Shown here: positions 1-7,540 of the stretch, piece by piece
How positions within the stretch are numbered: position 1 is the stretch's first letter
Layout of the letters: every line of letters begins with the position of its first letter
Assembly: GCA_964516295.1 (NCBI GenBank)
Contig: CAZEYT010000038.1
Location: forward strand, 1 to 27,150
Reading direction: 5' to 3'
DNA from: CAZEYT01 sp964516295
GTDB lineage: Bacteria; Verrucomicrobiota; Verrucomicrobiia; Chthoniobacterales; Terrimicrobiaceae
Length of the DNA: 27,150 bases
The notes under the pieces: generated by a model
What the model saw: the letters and a program-made list of their open reading frames with translations, nothing else
What the model was told of the DNA's origin: nothing
Databases searched by the model: none
Position numbers and translations under genes: made by a program

Positions 1-1758
1 CCAGACCGAGCCATCGGTCTTGCGGGCGAGAGTCCAGCCGAGTCCGGCGTCGATCTCAGCAACACCAACGAAGGGGGTTGAAGCACTGGCTTTCACCTGC
101 ACGGCGCGGGTGCGGAGCGTCGTGGTGCCGTCGCCGAGTCTTCCATTTGCGTTATTGCCCCAGGCCCAAAGCGTACCGTCGGATCTTAGCGCGATGGCAT
201 GGTCACCGCCTGCGGCGATGCTCACGCACCCCGTTAGGTTGCCGCCCGTGGAAAGCTGGACGGGAACGGCATTGGCACGATCCGTGTTGGTGTTGTCCCC
301 GAGTTGGCCGGACACATTTCGACCCGCAGCCCAAATGGAACCGTCCTGTCTGAGAAAGATCGTAAAGCCGTTTCCTGCCGCGGCTTGGGAGATGTCCGGG
401 AGGAGCGATGTTTGGGCTGATTCCGTGAGACCCGATGAGCCAACACCGAATTCGCCGTAAGGATTCTCACCGGCATTCCCCATTCTTCCGAGATTGTCGG
501 ATAGCACCGAACGGGCTCCGCGGGCGGAAATACGCAGGACATTCGATGCGACCCGGACCGCTCTGCGGCGGTTGACAAAAAGATTGTCTCCGAGTTGACC
601 GGACGCGTTGGCACCGGTGGCCCACAAGGATGAATCTTCTTTGAGAGCCAGCGTATGCGCCGCGCCAGCTTCTACGTCGTAAATGTCAACAAGTCCTAGA
701 ACTTGCACCGGGACTGTCCGCTGTGTTGTCGTGCCATCGCCGAGCTGTCCGCTGCTGTTAAGCCCGGCAGCCCAGACGGTGCCATCGGATTTCACAAAGA
801 GCGAGTGGGAACCACCGCCTGCCACGGCAGTGATTCCGCTGAGAGACCTTACTTGAACAGGTGAGGTGGCCTGCGTGGTCGAACCGATGCCGAGCTGGCC
901 GTTCGAGTTAAGACCGCAAACCCAGACGGTTCCGTCCTCTTTGACAGCCAAGGCGAACCGGTTGCCGGCAGCGATCTGAGAAACACCCACGAGCGATGTG
1001 ATTTGAACGGCACGAAGTTGAGTTGTGGTATTGCCAAGTCCGAGTTGACCGTTGGAATTCAATCCCCACGCCCAAACGGTGCCATCGGACTTCAATGCAT
1101 AAGTCGAGAATTCGCCGCAGGCGATGGCGACGACGTTGGTGAGAGGACCTGAGCTGGTAAGAACTTGAGCCGGACGATTGCGACTTGTGGAGTTTCCCGT
1201 GCCAAGCTGGCCATTCTGATTGTTGCCCCAGGCCCACACGGTACCGTCCTCCTTCAAAGCGACGCTGTGCTTGGATCCCGCAGCGATCTCCGTAACTCCG
1301 GAGAGAGCGCCCGCGATTTCCGAGACCTGGGTCGGCAGAAACCGACGCTGATTCGTGCCATCTCCGAGTTGCCCAAAATCGTTCAGGCCCATGCTCCAAA
1401 CCGTGCCATCCGCTCGGAGAGCGAGGGTGTGAAACGAGCCGGCTGCGACCTGGCCCGTGATAAAAAACGACAGCGAGATAACTTCACTCGGAGTTTGCCC
1501 CGACGCGAGCGCCATCATTTTGAGCTCTAACGACCGATTGATCGGGATCGGACCCCGGGCAATGGGAGAAAGAGGGGTTACCAAAGAACCATCCAGGGTA
1601 AAGTGAATGGTCGCACCCGGCGTGTTGCTGATGAGTTGCGTTTGCTGCGCTCTGGTGTATTCGCCGGAGGGGATGCTCGACGTGGGTGGCTCCGTTGCGC
1701 CAAAGGCCGCGACAGAGAAAACAACAAAGAGATGGCAGATGGCTGCCTTCGGGTGCAT
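1..1758 (-). CDS. Secreted RCC1-repeat protein with N-terminal chitobiase/hexosaminidase C-terminal-like domain (3' end outside window)
   Basis: The reading frame is open from an ATG at 1758 to the left edge, giving 586 codons with no stop, so the C-terminus is missing. Residues 1-21 look like a signal peptide (hydrophobic stretch ending AAFGA). Residues ~30-95 resemble a CHB_HEX_C-type domain (PSGEYTRAQQTQL, then GATIHFTLDGS). The rest is a series of about nine RCC1-type repeats of ~50 residues with the core DGTVWAWGLNSNGQLGLGN; the seventh is degenerate (GRMGNAGENPYGEFGVGS) and a tenth is cut by the window edge. Such repeats fold into beta-propellers. Bacterial secreted versions are usually large surface proteins of unknown role, so substrate or binding function cannot be assigned. 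The Shine-Dalgarno is weak (AAAAGGG about 13 nt upstream). It is transcribed away from the neighbouring genes. Confidence 0.9.
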   Translation of the reverse strand, partial: MHPKAAICHLFVVFSVAAFGATEPPTSSIPSGEYTRAQQTQLISNTPGATIHFTLDGSLVTPLSPIARGPIPINRSLELKMMALASGQTPSEVISLSFFITGQVAAGSFHTLALRADGTVWSMGLNDFGQLGDGTNQRRFLPTQVSEIAGALSGVTEIAAGSKHSVALKEDGTVWAWGNNQNGQLGTGNSTSRNRPAQVLTSSGPLTNVVAIACGEFSTYALKSDGTVWAWGLNSNGQLGLGNTTTQLRAVQITSLVGVSQIAAGNRFALAVKEDGTVWVCGLNSNGQLGIGSTTQATSPVQVRSLSGITAVAGGGSHSLFVKSDGTVWAAGLNSSGQLGDGTTTQRTVPVQVLGLVDIYDVEAGAAHTLALKEDSSLWATGANASGQLGDNLFVNRRRAVRVASNVLRISARGARSVLSDNLGRMGNAGENPYGEFGVGSSGLTESAQTSLLPDISQAAAGNGFTIFLRQDGSIWAAGRNVSGQLGDNTNTDRANAVPVQLSTGGNLTGCVSIAAGGDHAIALRSDGTLWAWGNNANGRLGDGTTTLRTRAVQVKASASTPFVGVAEIDAGLGWTLARKTDGSVW

Positions 1759-2427
1759 GTAAAATCGGCCCTTTTGAGGGGTGCTCAGGAATGGGCAGGA
1801 GATTCGGAACATAGATGATGATCGTGGCGAGTGAGGGACCGGATTGCGCTCGCAACCGTGGCACTTTTTGAGCTGCGGGGCTGACCTGAACTCCTCAAAA
1901 CAGCGTCATGGAGAAAGCCTCGGGACCGTTTCATTAGGCAAAATGACACGCCGCTATCCTTTCGCCATTCGTTGCTCGCAAGAACGGGCAAGGAAAACAC
2001 TCCCAAGCGCTGCACCGCACACGACAGCCGCCTTGAGGGAGCTGGTGCCGTCAAATTGGCTCGGTGGATTTGGTTCAATGGAAAGAAACTTCGGGAAAAA
2101 GAGGCGGGGGGAATGCAGAACTTTGACGCGACGTGCCATACAGTATTCCGCCCGCGTCAAGTGGATAATTTTCTTGAAAGCTACAGCGCTATATTACGGG
2201 GTTAAAGACGCTCTTTGGTTTTTGGGCTCTCATGCAACAGGTGTTCACAAGGTCGTGGACCTTGTTTTTTCTCGAACCGACGCGGTGGGTGCCGACAAGG
2301 GGCAAGGGGTGGAACCGTGTATCGGCCTTATTCTATGGCCGGCGCGATGGAGCCGCGGGGAGGCGGGATTCTATTCGGACGGAGAAGTGGAACGTGATAA
2401 CGGCCTGCGCGTGACTTACGAAACAGG
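1759..2427. other. Gap without a convincing gene
   Basis: About 670 bp between the RCC1 gene and the VanX-like core. Several short open frames exist on both strands, but none gives a protein I recognise or has a clear ribosome binding site. The N-terminal half expected for the dipeptidase at 2428 should lie here, but I could not find it in any frame. It must also hold the promoter of the RCC1 gene; I see no clear -35/-10 pair. Confidence 0.5.
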
Positions 2428-2850
2428 TTGGCAGTCCGTGACGTGCGGCAAGTTTTTTTTTACGGTTATCGTCCGCTCTCGGTGCAGGCCAGAATGTGGC
2501 AGATGGTCCCCGATGAGCGCTACGTCTCCGATCCGGCGAAAAGCAAGGGTCGTCATCCACGCGGCGTGGCGGTGGATGTGACGCTCGTTGACAGTCAGGG
2601 CAACGAACGGCGCATGCCGACGGCTTACGATGATTTCACGGAGCGGGCGCATCGGTTTTCCAACAAGTGGTCCGAGGAAGAACGGCGCAACAGCCTCCGC
2701 CTCGAAGCGGTGATGAAGAAAAACGGCTTTGCTCCCTTCCCGTTTGAGTGGTGGCACTATGACTTCCGCGACTGGCAGAAATGCCCCGCGCTCGACATTT
2801 CTTTTCAGGACTTGGAAAAGGGCGTGAAGACGACGTTGCCGATTCCTTGA
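2428..2850 (+). pseudogene. D-alanyl-D-alanine dipeptidase (VanX/DdpX, M15D), N-terminally incomplete
   Basis: The 140-residue frame holds the catalytic half of an M15D zinc dipeptidase, which hydrolyses D-Ala-D-Ala. Arg15 in GYRPLSVQ matches the transition-state arginine of VanX. His43 and Asp50 (RHPRGVAVDVTL) are the first two zinc ligands. Glu107 and His110 (FEWWHYDF) are the catalytic base and third ligand. Family members are usually about 180-230 residues; the N-terminal part with the family's Tyr-Ala-Thr and Asn-Phe motifs is missing. The frame enters the core through a run of nine T at 2453-2461, just before GYRP, a likely place for an indel, and no homologous N-terminus appears upstream in any frame. 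Either the gene is broken or the local sequence has an error. The start at 2428 is only the first ATG of the frame, with no ribosome binding site. It ends 61 bp before the TerC gene. Confidence 0.75.
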
Positions 2851-2911
2851 GTGTTCCCCATCTTCGCTCTGGGCATCCGTCGGCATCCCGGGCATCGTTC
2901 CGCGACCAACC

Positions 2912-3643
2912 ATGAATCTGGAATTTCTCGCGGATCCCAATGTGTGGGCGACGTTTGCCTTGCTGATCGGCCTCGAACTCGTCCTTGGCATCGACAACGT
3001 GCTCATGATTTCGATCATGACCGACGGCCTCCCGGCGCATGAGAAGCGGAAGGCGGTACGCACCGGTCTTGCCCTGGCCTTTCTGCTCCGGATCACAGCG
3101 CTGCTGGGTGTGAGCGCGCTTCTGGCGTTGAAGGCCCCGGTCCTTTTCGGATTGTCTTGGAAAGATCTCATCCTGATCACCGGCGGTCTTTTTCTGGTCT
3201 ATAAGGCCTCCCGCGAGATCCACCACTCCGTCGAGCACCCGGTGGAAGATCCCTCGGTCGTCACCCGGCGTGCCAACACGTTTTTCGCCGCCATCTCGCA
3301 GATCGCGATTCTCGACCTCGTTTTTTCCATTGATTCGGTGATCACGGCCGTCGGCCTCACGCCCCACCTGCCGGTGATCGTGGCGGCTGTGGTGGTTTCG
3401 TTTGCGGTGGTGCTGGTTTTTGCCCAGGCGGTGGGCGAGTTTATTCACCGGCATCCGGCCCTGAAAGTCCTGTGCCTGGCATTCCTGCTCGTGATTGGCG
3501 TCACCCTCCTCTTGGACGGATTCCATCACCACGTGCCTCGCGGCTATCTTTATGCCCCGATGGGCTTTGCGCTGGTGGTGGAGTTGATCCAGATGCGACA
3601 GGCCGCCCGCATTCGCAAGGCCGCCGCGACCTCAAAATCCTGA
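2912..3643 (+). CDS. TerC/Alx family integral membrane protein
   Basis: A 243-residue polytopic inner-membrane protein with about seven hydrophobic segments. Two inverted-repeat-like motifs carry the conserved acidic residues of the family: Glu22/Asp28 in LELVLGIDNV and Asp135/Asp141 in LDLVFSIDSV. A charged, histidine-containing loop lies between the halves (about 99-120). TerC, Alx, YkoY and YoaE relatives are linked to manganese efflux or metal loading of exported proteins and, in older work, to tellurite resistance. The substrate here cannot be read from sequence. No yybP-ykoY riboswitch is visible in the 61-bp gap upstream, and the Shine-Dalgarno is not evident. The gene is convergent with the MgtC/DUF4010 remnant, with 50 bp between stops. 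Confidence 0.92.
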   Translation: MNLEFLADPNVWATFALLIGLELVLGIDNVLMISIMTDGLPAHEKRKAVRTGLALAFLLRITALLGVSALLALKAPVLFGLSWKDLILITGGLFLVYKASREIHHSVEHPVEDPSVVTRRANTFFAAISQIAILDLVFSIDSVITAVGLTPHLPVIVAAVVVSFAVVLVFAQAVGEFIHRHPALKVLCLAFLLVIGVTLLLDGFHHHVPRGYLYAPMGFALVVELIQMRQAARIRKAAATSKS

Positions 3644-3693
3644 TTCCTCCGCCGCTCAGACCACCACGGGAAAAATCGTCCCGCGCAGCAGAA

Positions 3694-4500
3694 TCAACGC
3701 AGCGCCCAGGCGAGAGCCGGGTGGATTGCGAGAATCAAAACCTCGACCCGCCAAAACATCACTGTGCAGGCCAGGATGAGAGCGAGCGTGCAATCGCTGG
3801 AAAAGTCGGGGCGCGCCCGGCTCATGCGGGCCATGCTCAACGTGGTGGCCGTGCTGGACGCGAGTCCCCCGGCGAGGCCGGTGAGGGCAATGCCCTTCGT
3901 CGCCCCAAAGACCCGCACAGCCACATACCCCGCAAAGCCCAGCCCGGAAACAATCACCACCATTAGCCAAATCGAGCGTGGGTTGAAGGCCTCGTAGGGT
4001 CCGAACGCCTGATCCGGCACGAGCGGCAGAACGGCACCCGTCACCGCGAGAAACTGGAGCGCCATGCGCACGTCTTCACGGGTCATCTTCCGCGACATCG
4101 CGTGGAGGCGACTCCTCCCCGCGAGGAGCAACAGCACCAGAACCGTCAGGACCAGCGCGGTTCGCGGCTCGCCGGCCATCACGATGCCACCGAGCAAGTA
4201 TGTGAGCAGCCCCGTCGCCGCCGTCGTGAATCCTGCTCCGGATCGTTCCCGCCCGCGTTGAAAGAGATAGATCCCGAGCCAACCGGCCAGAGCCAACAAA
4301 CCTGCCACGAAAATCGCCGGCCCGGCAGGACGGGACAAAAACGCGCACACGGCTCCCAGCAACGCCCAGAGTGCAAACGTCCGCACCCCGGCCGGAACGT
4401 GCCGTTCCGGATGACCGAATTGACGCTCCCAATGGCGCTCCATGCCGATCAAAGCACCGAGCGAAGCGCTGACGAGGAGGGCAACGAGAAGCTAGTTCAT
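3694..4500 (-). pseudogene. MgtC/SapB-DUF4010 family membrane protein, interrupted and truncated
   Basis: The natural start appears to be the ATG at 4500, preceded by an AAGGTG ribosome binding site. Codon 3 is TAG (4494-4492), after which the frame continues with a typical MgtC N-terminus (LLVALLVSASLGALIGMERHW). TGG to TAG is the simplest explanation. Translation could restart at TTG 4452 or ATG 4443, losing the first membrane helix. The MgtC-like domain is followed by the start of the DUF4010 domain (AFNPRSIWLMVVIVSGLGFAGY and LAGGLASSTATTLSMARMSR). The frame then stops at 3694 after HPALAWALR. Full-length relatives are about 400-430 residues, so roughly 150 residues of C-terminal membrane segments are lost, and the convergent TerC gene begins 50 bp further on. 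The family is of unknown transport function. With a nonsense codon at one end and truncation at the other, this is probably a decaying gene. Confidence 0.75.
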
Positions 4501-4549
4501 CGCACCTTCAGACTACATCCCCGGGAACCCACTGACCAGCAGTTACATC

Positions 4550-4798
4550 TCAGGAGCGGAACACCCAGAAAACAAGCGCCAGCGTCGCCAGTGCGAGCGG
4601 GATCATCCAGAGATAGTGCCGGGTGTGAACCCGCTTCGAACGCGGGACGCGACGCGAACGGCGTTCGGCGCGTTCCGAGGGAGTCGTGTCCGACGCCGCC
4701 GGTCGCAAGCACGGCAGGCGGTCGAATGGACGGCGTCCCCGTGTGGTTCCGCCGGAGGGACCTTTCGCCAAAAGGCGGATCGGCTTGGGAGTGTCCAT
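4550..4798 (-). CDS. Small protein with C-terminal membrane helix, function unknown
   Basis: An 82-residue frame starts at ATG 4798 with a good ribosome binding site (GGAGG five bases before the ATG). The first 60 residues are polar and strongly basic, with Arg/Pro-rich stretches (RRSRRVPRSKR at 47-57). They are followed by one hydrophobic helix at residues ~62-80 (YLWMIPLALATLALVFWVF) ending two residues before the stop. This is the layout of a tail-anchored protein with a positively charged cytoplasmic part. It lies 49 bp upstream of the MgtC/DUF4010 remnant on the same strand, so the two may be cotranscribed, and it is divergent from lipA. I recognise no family. The ribosome binding site and helix support a real gene; a longer antisense frame over lipA is not credible. 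Confidence 0.6.
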   Translation of the reverse strand: MDTPKPIRLLAKGPSGGTTRGRRPFDRLPCLRPAASDTTPSERAERRSRRVPRSKRVHTRHYLWMIPLALATLALVFWVFRS

Positions 4799-4895
4799 CA
4801 CTTCCTCCATCGTCCCGAAATCCATCCTTGGCAATGGAGCATTTGTGAATTCCTTGTCGCAAATCACCCCTACCCCCAAGCGGCCATCGCGGGAT

Positions 4896-4924
4896 TTGAC
4901 ACCGGCGCGCCTCCTCGCGATGAT
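4896..4924 (+). promoter_or_regulatory. lipA promoter (near-leaderless)
   Basis: TTGACA at 4896-4901, a 17-bp spacer, then GATGAT at 4919-4924. The lipA ATG at 4935 is 10 bp after the -10 box, so the transcript would begin within a few bases of the start codon. No Shine-Dalgarno is present, which fits. The ATG at 4920 lies inside the -10 box and cannot be the start of the main transcript. The spacer contains the palindrome GGCGCGCC. Confidence 0.6.
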
Positions 4925-4934
4925 TCCCACCGCC

Positions 4935-5828
4935 ATGCCGAGTCCGAAAATCGATCCCCGTTTGCACCTGCAAAAGAAACCCGAGTGGATCAAAGTACGC
5001 CTGCCGAACAATCCCGTCTTTTTCTCGACGAAAGATCTGGTTTCCGACCTCCGTCTCCACACGGTCTGTGAAAGCGCCCAATGCCCGAACCGCTGGGAAT
5101 GCTGGAGCGGCGGCACGGCGACGTTCATGATCGCCGGCGAGCGTTGCACGCGGGCCTGCGGGTTTTGTGCGGTCGATACCGCCAAGCCAATGCCCCTCGA
5201 AGTCGACGAGCCCCAGCGCGTGGCCGAAGGAGTCCGACGCCTCGGGCTCAAACACGTCGTCATCACCGCCGTCGCCCGCGATGACCTCGCCGACGGGGGC
5301 GCGGACCATTTCGGCCGGGTCATCGAAGCCATTCGCGCGCTCGACCCGAAGATCGCCATCGAAGTTCTGGTCCCCGATTTCAACGGCAAGGACGCATCGA
5401 TCCAACGGGTCGTCGATGCCAAGCCGGATATATTTAATCATAATCTTGAAACGGTCGAACGCCTCACGCCGGTTGTCCGCTCCCGCGCCAAATACCGCCT
5501 CTCCCTCGCGGTCCTCAAGCGCGTCAAGGAAATGGATGCGCAAATGATGACCAAGAGCGGGATCATGCTGGGGCTCGGAGAAACCGAAACCGAGCTTTTC
5601 GAAGCCATGGACGACCTCCGCGATGCCGGCGTCCAAGTGCTCACTCTCGGGCAGTATCTGCGTCCGACGCCGAACCACCTCCCGGTCGTCGAATACATCA
5701 ATCCGGAGACCTTCGCGCTCTATGGTGATATCGCCCGCAAAAAAGGCTTCACCTTCGTCGCCAGCGCCCCCCTGGTGCGGAGTTCCTACCACGCGGCCGA
5801 TTTCAACCCGATCACCCCCCGCGATTGA
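4935..5828 (+). CDS. lipA: Lipoyl synthase
   Basis: A 297-residue radical SAM enzyme that inserts two sulfur atoms into octanoyl groups on lipoyl domains of 2-oxoacid dehydrogenases and the glycine cleavage H protein. Cys45, Cys50 and Cys56 (CESAQCPNRWEC) bind the auxiliary iron-sulfur cluster that is the sulfur donor. Cys71, Cys75 and Cys78 (CTRACGFC) bind the radical SAM cluster. The C-terminal RSSYHA (282-287) supplies the serine ligand of the auxiliary cluster. Length and motifs are complete. The start at 4935 is chosen because it fits family length and follows the promoter at 4896-4924; the open frame extends further upstream to 4686 but that extension is not LipA-like. The stop overlaps the TTG start of rlmH by 4 nt. 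No lipB is in the window. Confidence 0.97.
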   Translation: MPSPKIDPRLHLQKKPEWIKVRLPNNPVFFSTKDLVSDLRLHTVCESAQCPNRWECWSGGTATFMIAGERCTRACGFCAVDTAKPMPLEVDEPQRVAEGVRRLGLKHVVITAVARDDLADGGADHFGRVIEAIRALDPKIAIEVLVPDFNGKDASIQRVVDAKPDIFNHNLETVERLTPVVRSRAKYRLSLAVLKRVKEMDAQMMTKSGIMLGLGETETELFEAMDDLRDAGVQVLTLGQYLRPTPNHLPVVEYINPETFALYGDIARKKGFTFVASAPLVRSSYHAADFNPITPRD

Positions 5829-6259
5829 TCTGGAAAGTCCTCGCCGTCGGTCGTCCCTCGCTGGCCTATGCGCGCGACGGCATTGCGGAGTATCTGGGTC
5901 GGATCCGTGCCCGAACGCGCATCGAGGAAACTTTTCTCAAGCCGACCCCCGACGTTCATACCCGCCTCCTCGCCCAATCCGAAGGCTGTTTTCGCATCCT
6001 GCTCGACGAACGGGGCAAGCAATTCACCAGCAGTGGCTTTGCCTCGGCGATTCGCAACTGGGAAAACCGTTCCATTTCGAAATGCGCGCTCCTCGTGGGC
6101 GGTTCCGATGGTTGGGACGCCGCCACGCGCGAGCGGGCCGATCTCCTCTGGTCCCTCGGCAGCATCACGCTCCAACACGAACTCGCCCTCCTCGTTGCGC
6201 TGGAACAAATCTACCGCGTGCAGACGATCAACGACGGCCTGCCTTACCACCGGGAGTAA
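5825..6259 (+). CDS. rlmH: 23S rRNA (pseudouridine1915-N3)-methyltransferase
   Basis: A 144-residue SPOUT methyltransferase of the RlmH (YbeA) family, which methylates pseudouridine 1915 in helix 69 of 23S rRNA on assembled 70S ribosomes. Family marks are the SAM-binding knot LLVGGSDGW and the C-terminal stretch SLGSITLQHELALLVALEQIYR ... YH (given here in two overlapping parts: SLGSITLQHELALL and ALEQIYRVQ). The start is a TTG overlapping the lipA stop (TTGA), indicating translational coupling; an internal start would cut off the first beta strand (IWKVLAVGRP). It is slightly shorter than the E. coli protein (155). It ends 6 bp from the stop of the convergent 3D-domain lipoprotein gene. Confidence 0.93.
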   Translation: MIWKVLAVGRPSLAYARDGIAEYLGRIRARTRIEETFLKPTPDVHTRLLAQSEGCFRILLDERGKQFTSSGFASAIRNWENRSISKCALLVGGSDGWDAATRERADLLWSLGSITLQHELALLVALEQIYRVQTINDGLPYHRE

Positions 6260-6265
6260 TTGGCG

Positions 6266-6754
6266 TCAGAGCTCGCGGTCCTCGATTTGGCGGATCATGC
6301 GCCGGACATGGCGGAATTTGGCGCGCGGTTTGAGAATGCGGTAACTGTCGCGCACGTCGCCCCAGTGCAAAATCTCGATGGTCACACGACGGACGCCCCA
6401 TTCCTTCATCGCCGCTTTCGTGGGTTTGTAGAGATCGATCGTGTTTGTGCCTGAAAGCGCCCAGCCGTAGTCGTCCACTTCGAAGATCTCACCGGTCGCG
6501 ACAATCCGAAAAATCGTTCCCGCCGGCCAGCGTGACCAATCGGCCGCCGCGCTATTGATGTCCCCGTGACGGAGCGTCGTTCCAAGCGCGTTCCGGTTTC
6601 CGTGACGCCGGTGATCGGCCTCCGTGTGCGTATAGGCCGTCGTCCGAACTTTTACGACATCCGCCCGCGGCAGGGGCTCTTCGTATTTCGGCAGCGGGCG
6701 ACCCGCACATCCCACCAAAGCCAGGGCGATCACGACCAGGAAAGAACGCGACAT
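6266..6754 (-). CDS. 3D-domain lipoprotein
   Basis: A 162-residue predicted lipoprotein. The signal sequence ends in a lipobox (L13-V14-G15-C16). The mature part carries a 3D domain (Asp-Asp-Asp, double-psi beta-barrel as in the C-terminus of MltA and in YuiC/Rpf-like proteins): TTAYTHTEADHRR, then AAADWSRWPAGTIFRI, VDDYGWAL and TNTIDLYKP. These domains occur in enzymes that act on peptidoglycan glycan strands, so a cell-wall role in the envelope is likely, but substrate and activity are not shown. The start at 6754 is chosen for the signal sequence; an in-frame ATG 45 bp upstream would add 15 residues in front of it. A possible promoter (TTGGCG at 6789-6784, CATGAT at 6766-6761) lies directly upstream, divergent from the PEP-CTERM operon. 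Confidence 0.85.
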   Translation of the reverse strand: MSRSFLVVIALALVGCAGRPLPKYEEPLPRADVVKVRTTAYTHTEADHRRHGNRNALGTTLRHGDINSAAADWSRWPAGTIFRIVATGEIFEVDDYGWALSGTNTIDLYKPTKAAMKEWGVRRVTIEILHWGDVRDSYRILKPRAKFRHVRRMIRQIEDREL

Positions 6755-6760
6755 TTCCGC

Positions 6761-6789
6761 ATCATGCCCGATTCGCAAGTCACCGCCAA
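6761..6789 (-). promoter_or_regulatory. Candidate promoter of the 3D-domain lipoprotein gene
   Basis: On the minus strand, TTGGCG (6789-6784) and CATGAT (6766-6761) are 17 bp apart, each matching the sigma-70 consensus at four of six positions. The -10 box ends six bases before the ATG at 6754. The first copy of the direct repeat at 6772-6785 lies in the spacer. Confidence 0.35.
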
Positions 6790-6806
6790 TCTTTCGCAAG
6801 CCACCG
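6772..6806 (+). promoter_or_regulatory. Pair of direct repeats with 21-bp period (candidate activator operator)
   Basis: TTCGCAAGTCACCG at 6772-6785 and TTCGCAAGCCACCG at 6793-6806 match at 13 of 14 positions and start exactly 21 bp apart, two helical turns. They lie between the divergent lipoprotein gene and the PEP-CTERM/heme operon, and the second copy ends immediately before the presumed -35 region of the operon. Two same-orientation half-sites at this period next to -35 is the arrangement used by AraC-type activators. Assignment to the AraC-type regulator at 11921-12850 is an inference. Confidence 0.5.
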
Positions 6807-6836
6807 TTAGCGGAATTTTTCTGTGGGCCCTATACC
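6807..6836 (+). promoter_or_regulatory. Candidate weak promoter of the PEP-CTERM/heme operon
   Basis: TATACC at 6831-6836 is a fair -10 box. The matching -35 position (TTAGCG, 6807-6812, 18-bp spacer) is poor, as expected for an activator-dependent promoter. The -10 box sits inside the inverted repeat GTGGG/CCCAC (6823-6827 and 6835-6839). Only 11 bases separate the -10 box from the ATG at 6848, and no Shine-Dalgarno is seen. Confidence 0.4.
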
Positions 6837-6847
6837 CACGCTCCGCA

Positions 6848-7540
6848 ATGAAACGCCCATCACTTCTTGCCACCGCCGCCGTGGCCGCCGTGCTCCTCTT
6901 TCCGACGCGGGTCTCGGCCACCCTGTTGGATTTCACCGACTACGAACTCGGCGGCACCACGGCCTCGTGGGATATTTTCTACGGGGCAAACTACCTGCCG
7001 GTCTTCACCTTCGACACCGGTACAGTCGGCAACCCCATCATCAATTCGCTCGAACCACTCACCCTGCGCGCCACGGTTACCACGTGGACGGCCGGGCCGC
7101 CCGCCCCGCACAGACAGCAGGCAACCGGGCCGATCGGAAATGACAATCAGATCCCCGGCGACCGCGAGCAGTTCTACACGTTTTTCGGCAGCGTAAACTG
7201 GGACATCACAGAAACATGGGACGCCAGCTGGAATACCTTTGTTTTCCAAGCGCGGGTCGCCACCGGCAGCAATACCTCCATGGCCTCCGTCCTCTTCAAC
7301 GGACTCGCCCCCACCCAGTCCGGTTTCGATACCGTCACCGGTGTCGGCACCTGGCGGTGGGACGGGCTCAGTCTTGCGGACGACAGCACGTATGCGCTCA
7401 CATGGAACACGGGCACCCACACCGGCCTTGACGCCTTTCAAATCCAGACCGGTGTCATCCCCGAGCCTTCCCCATGGGCGCTCATCGCGCTCGCCGGAGT
7501 CGCCTGGATCTTCCGTCGTCGGTTTCGTCGCGTGTCATGA
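6848..7540 (+). CDS. PEP-CTERM sorting domain protein, first gene of the heme operon
   Basis: A 230-residue exported protein. Residues 1-24 are a signal peptide (hydrophobic core, cleavage after RVSA). The C-terminus is a PEP-CTERM signal: PEP at 205-207, a hydrophobic segment at ~208-222 and a basic tail (RRRFRR). Such proteins are processed by an exosortase and placed at the outer surface or in extracellular matrix. The body (25-200) is rich in Thr, Trp, Gly and Asp and looks like a beta-sandwich; I recognise no binding domain and no obvious heme-binding motif. Its stop overlaps the start of the pilin-like gene (ATGA), and the run continues into hemS-hmuTUV, so a role in heme capture at the surface is possible but unproven. 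Confidence 0.85.
   Translation: MKRPSLLATAAVAAVLLFPTRVSATLLDFTDYELGGTTASWDIFYGANYLPVFTFDTGTVGNPIINSLEPLTLRATVTTWTAGPPAPHRQQATGPIGNDNQIPGDREQFYTFFGSVNWDITETWDASWNTFVFQARVATGSNTSMASVLFNGLAPTQSGFDTVTGVGTWRWDGLSLADDSTYALTWNTGTHTGLDAFQIQTGVIPEPSPWALIALAGVAWIFRRRFRRVS

Noticed and set aside
1844..2581. Plus-strand open frame of 245 codons upstream of the VanX-like core
   Set aside because: Low-complexity mixture without a recognisable domain, no ribosome binding site, and it runs out of frame over the dipeptidase core.
3656..3970. Continuation of the MgtC/DUF4010 protein in another frame
   Set aside because: Only about 14 residues (ALILLRGTIFPVVV) look hydrophobic and the frame stops before TerC; it does not restore the missing 150 residues.
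4686..4934. Upstream start for lipA giving 380 residues
   Set aside because: The added 83 residues are unlike LipA, and the promoter at 4896-4924 lies inside them.
4497..5792. Long minus-strand open frame antisense to lipA (431 codons)
   Set aside because: It mirrors lipA, has no family resemblance, and the real minus-strand gene in its 3' part is a different frame with a good ribosome binding site (4550-4798).
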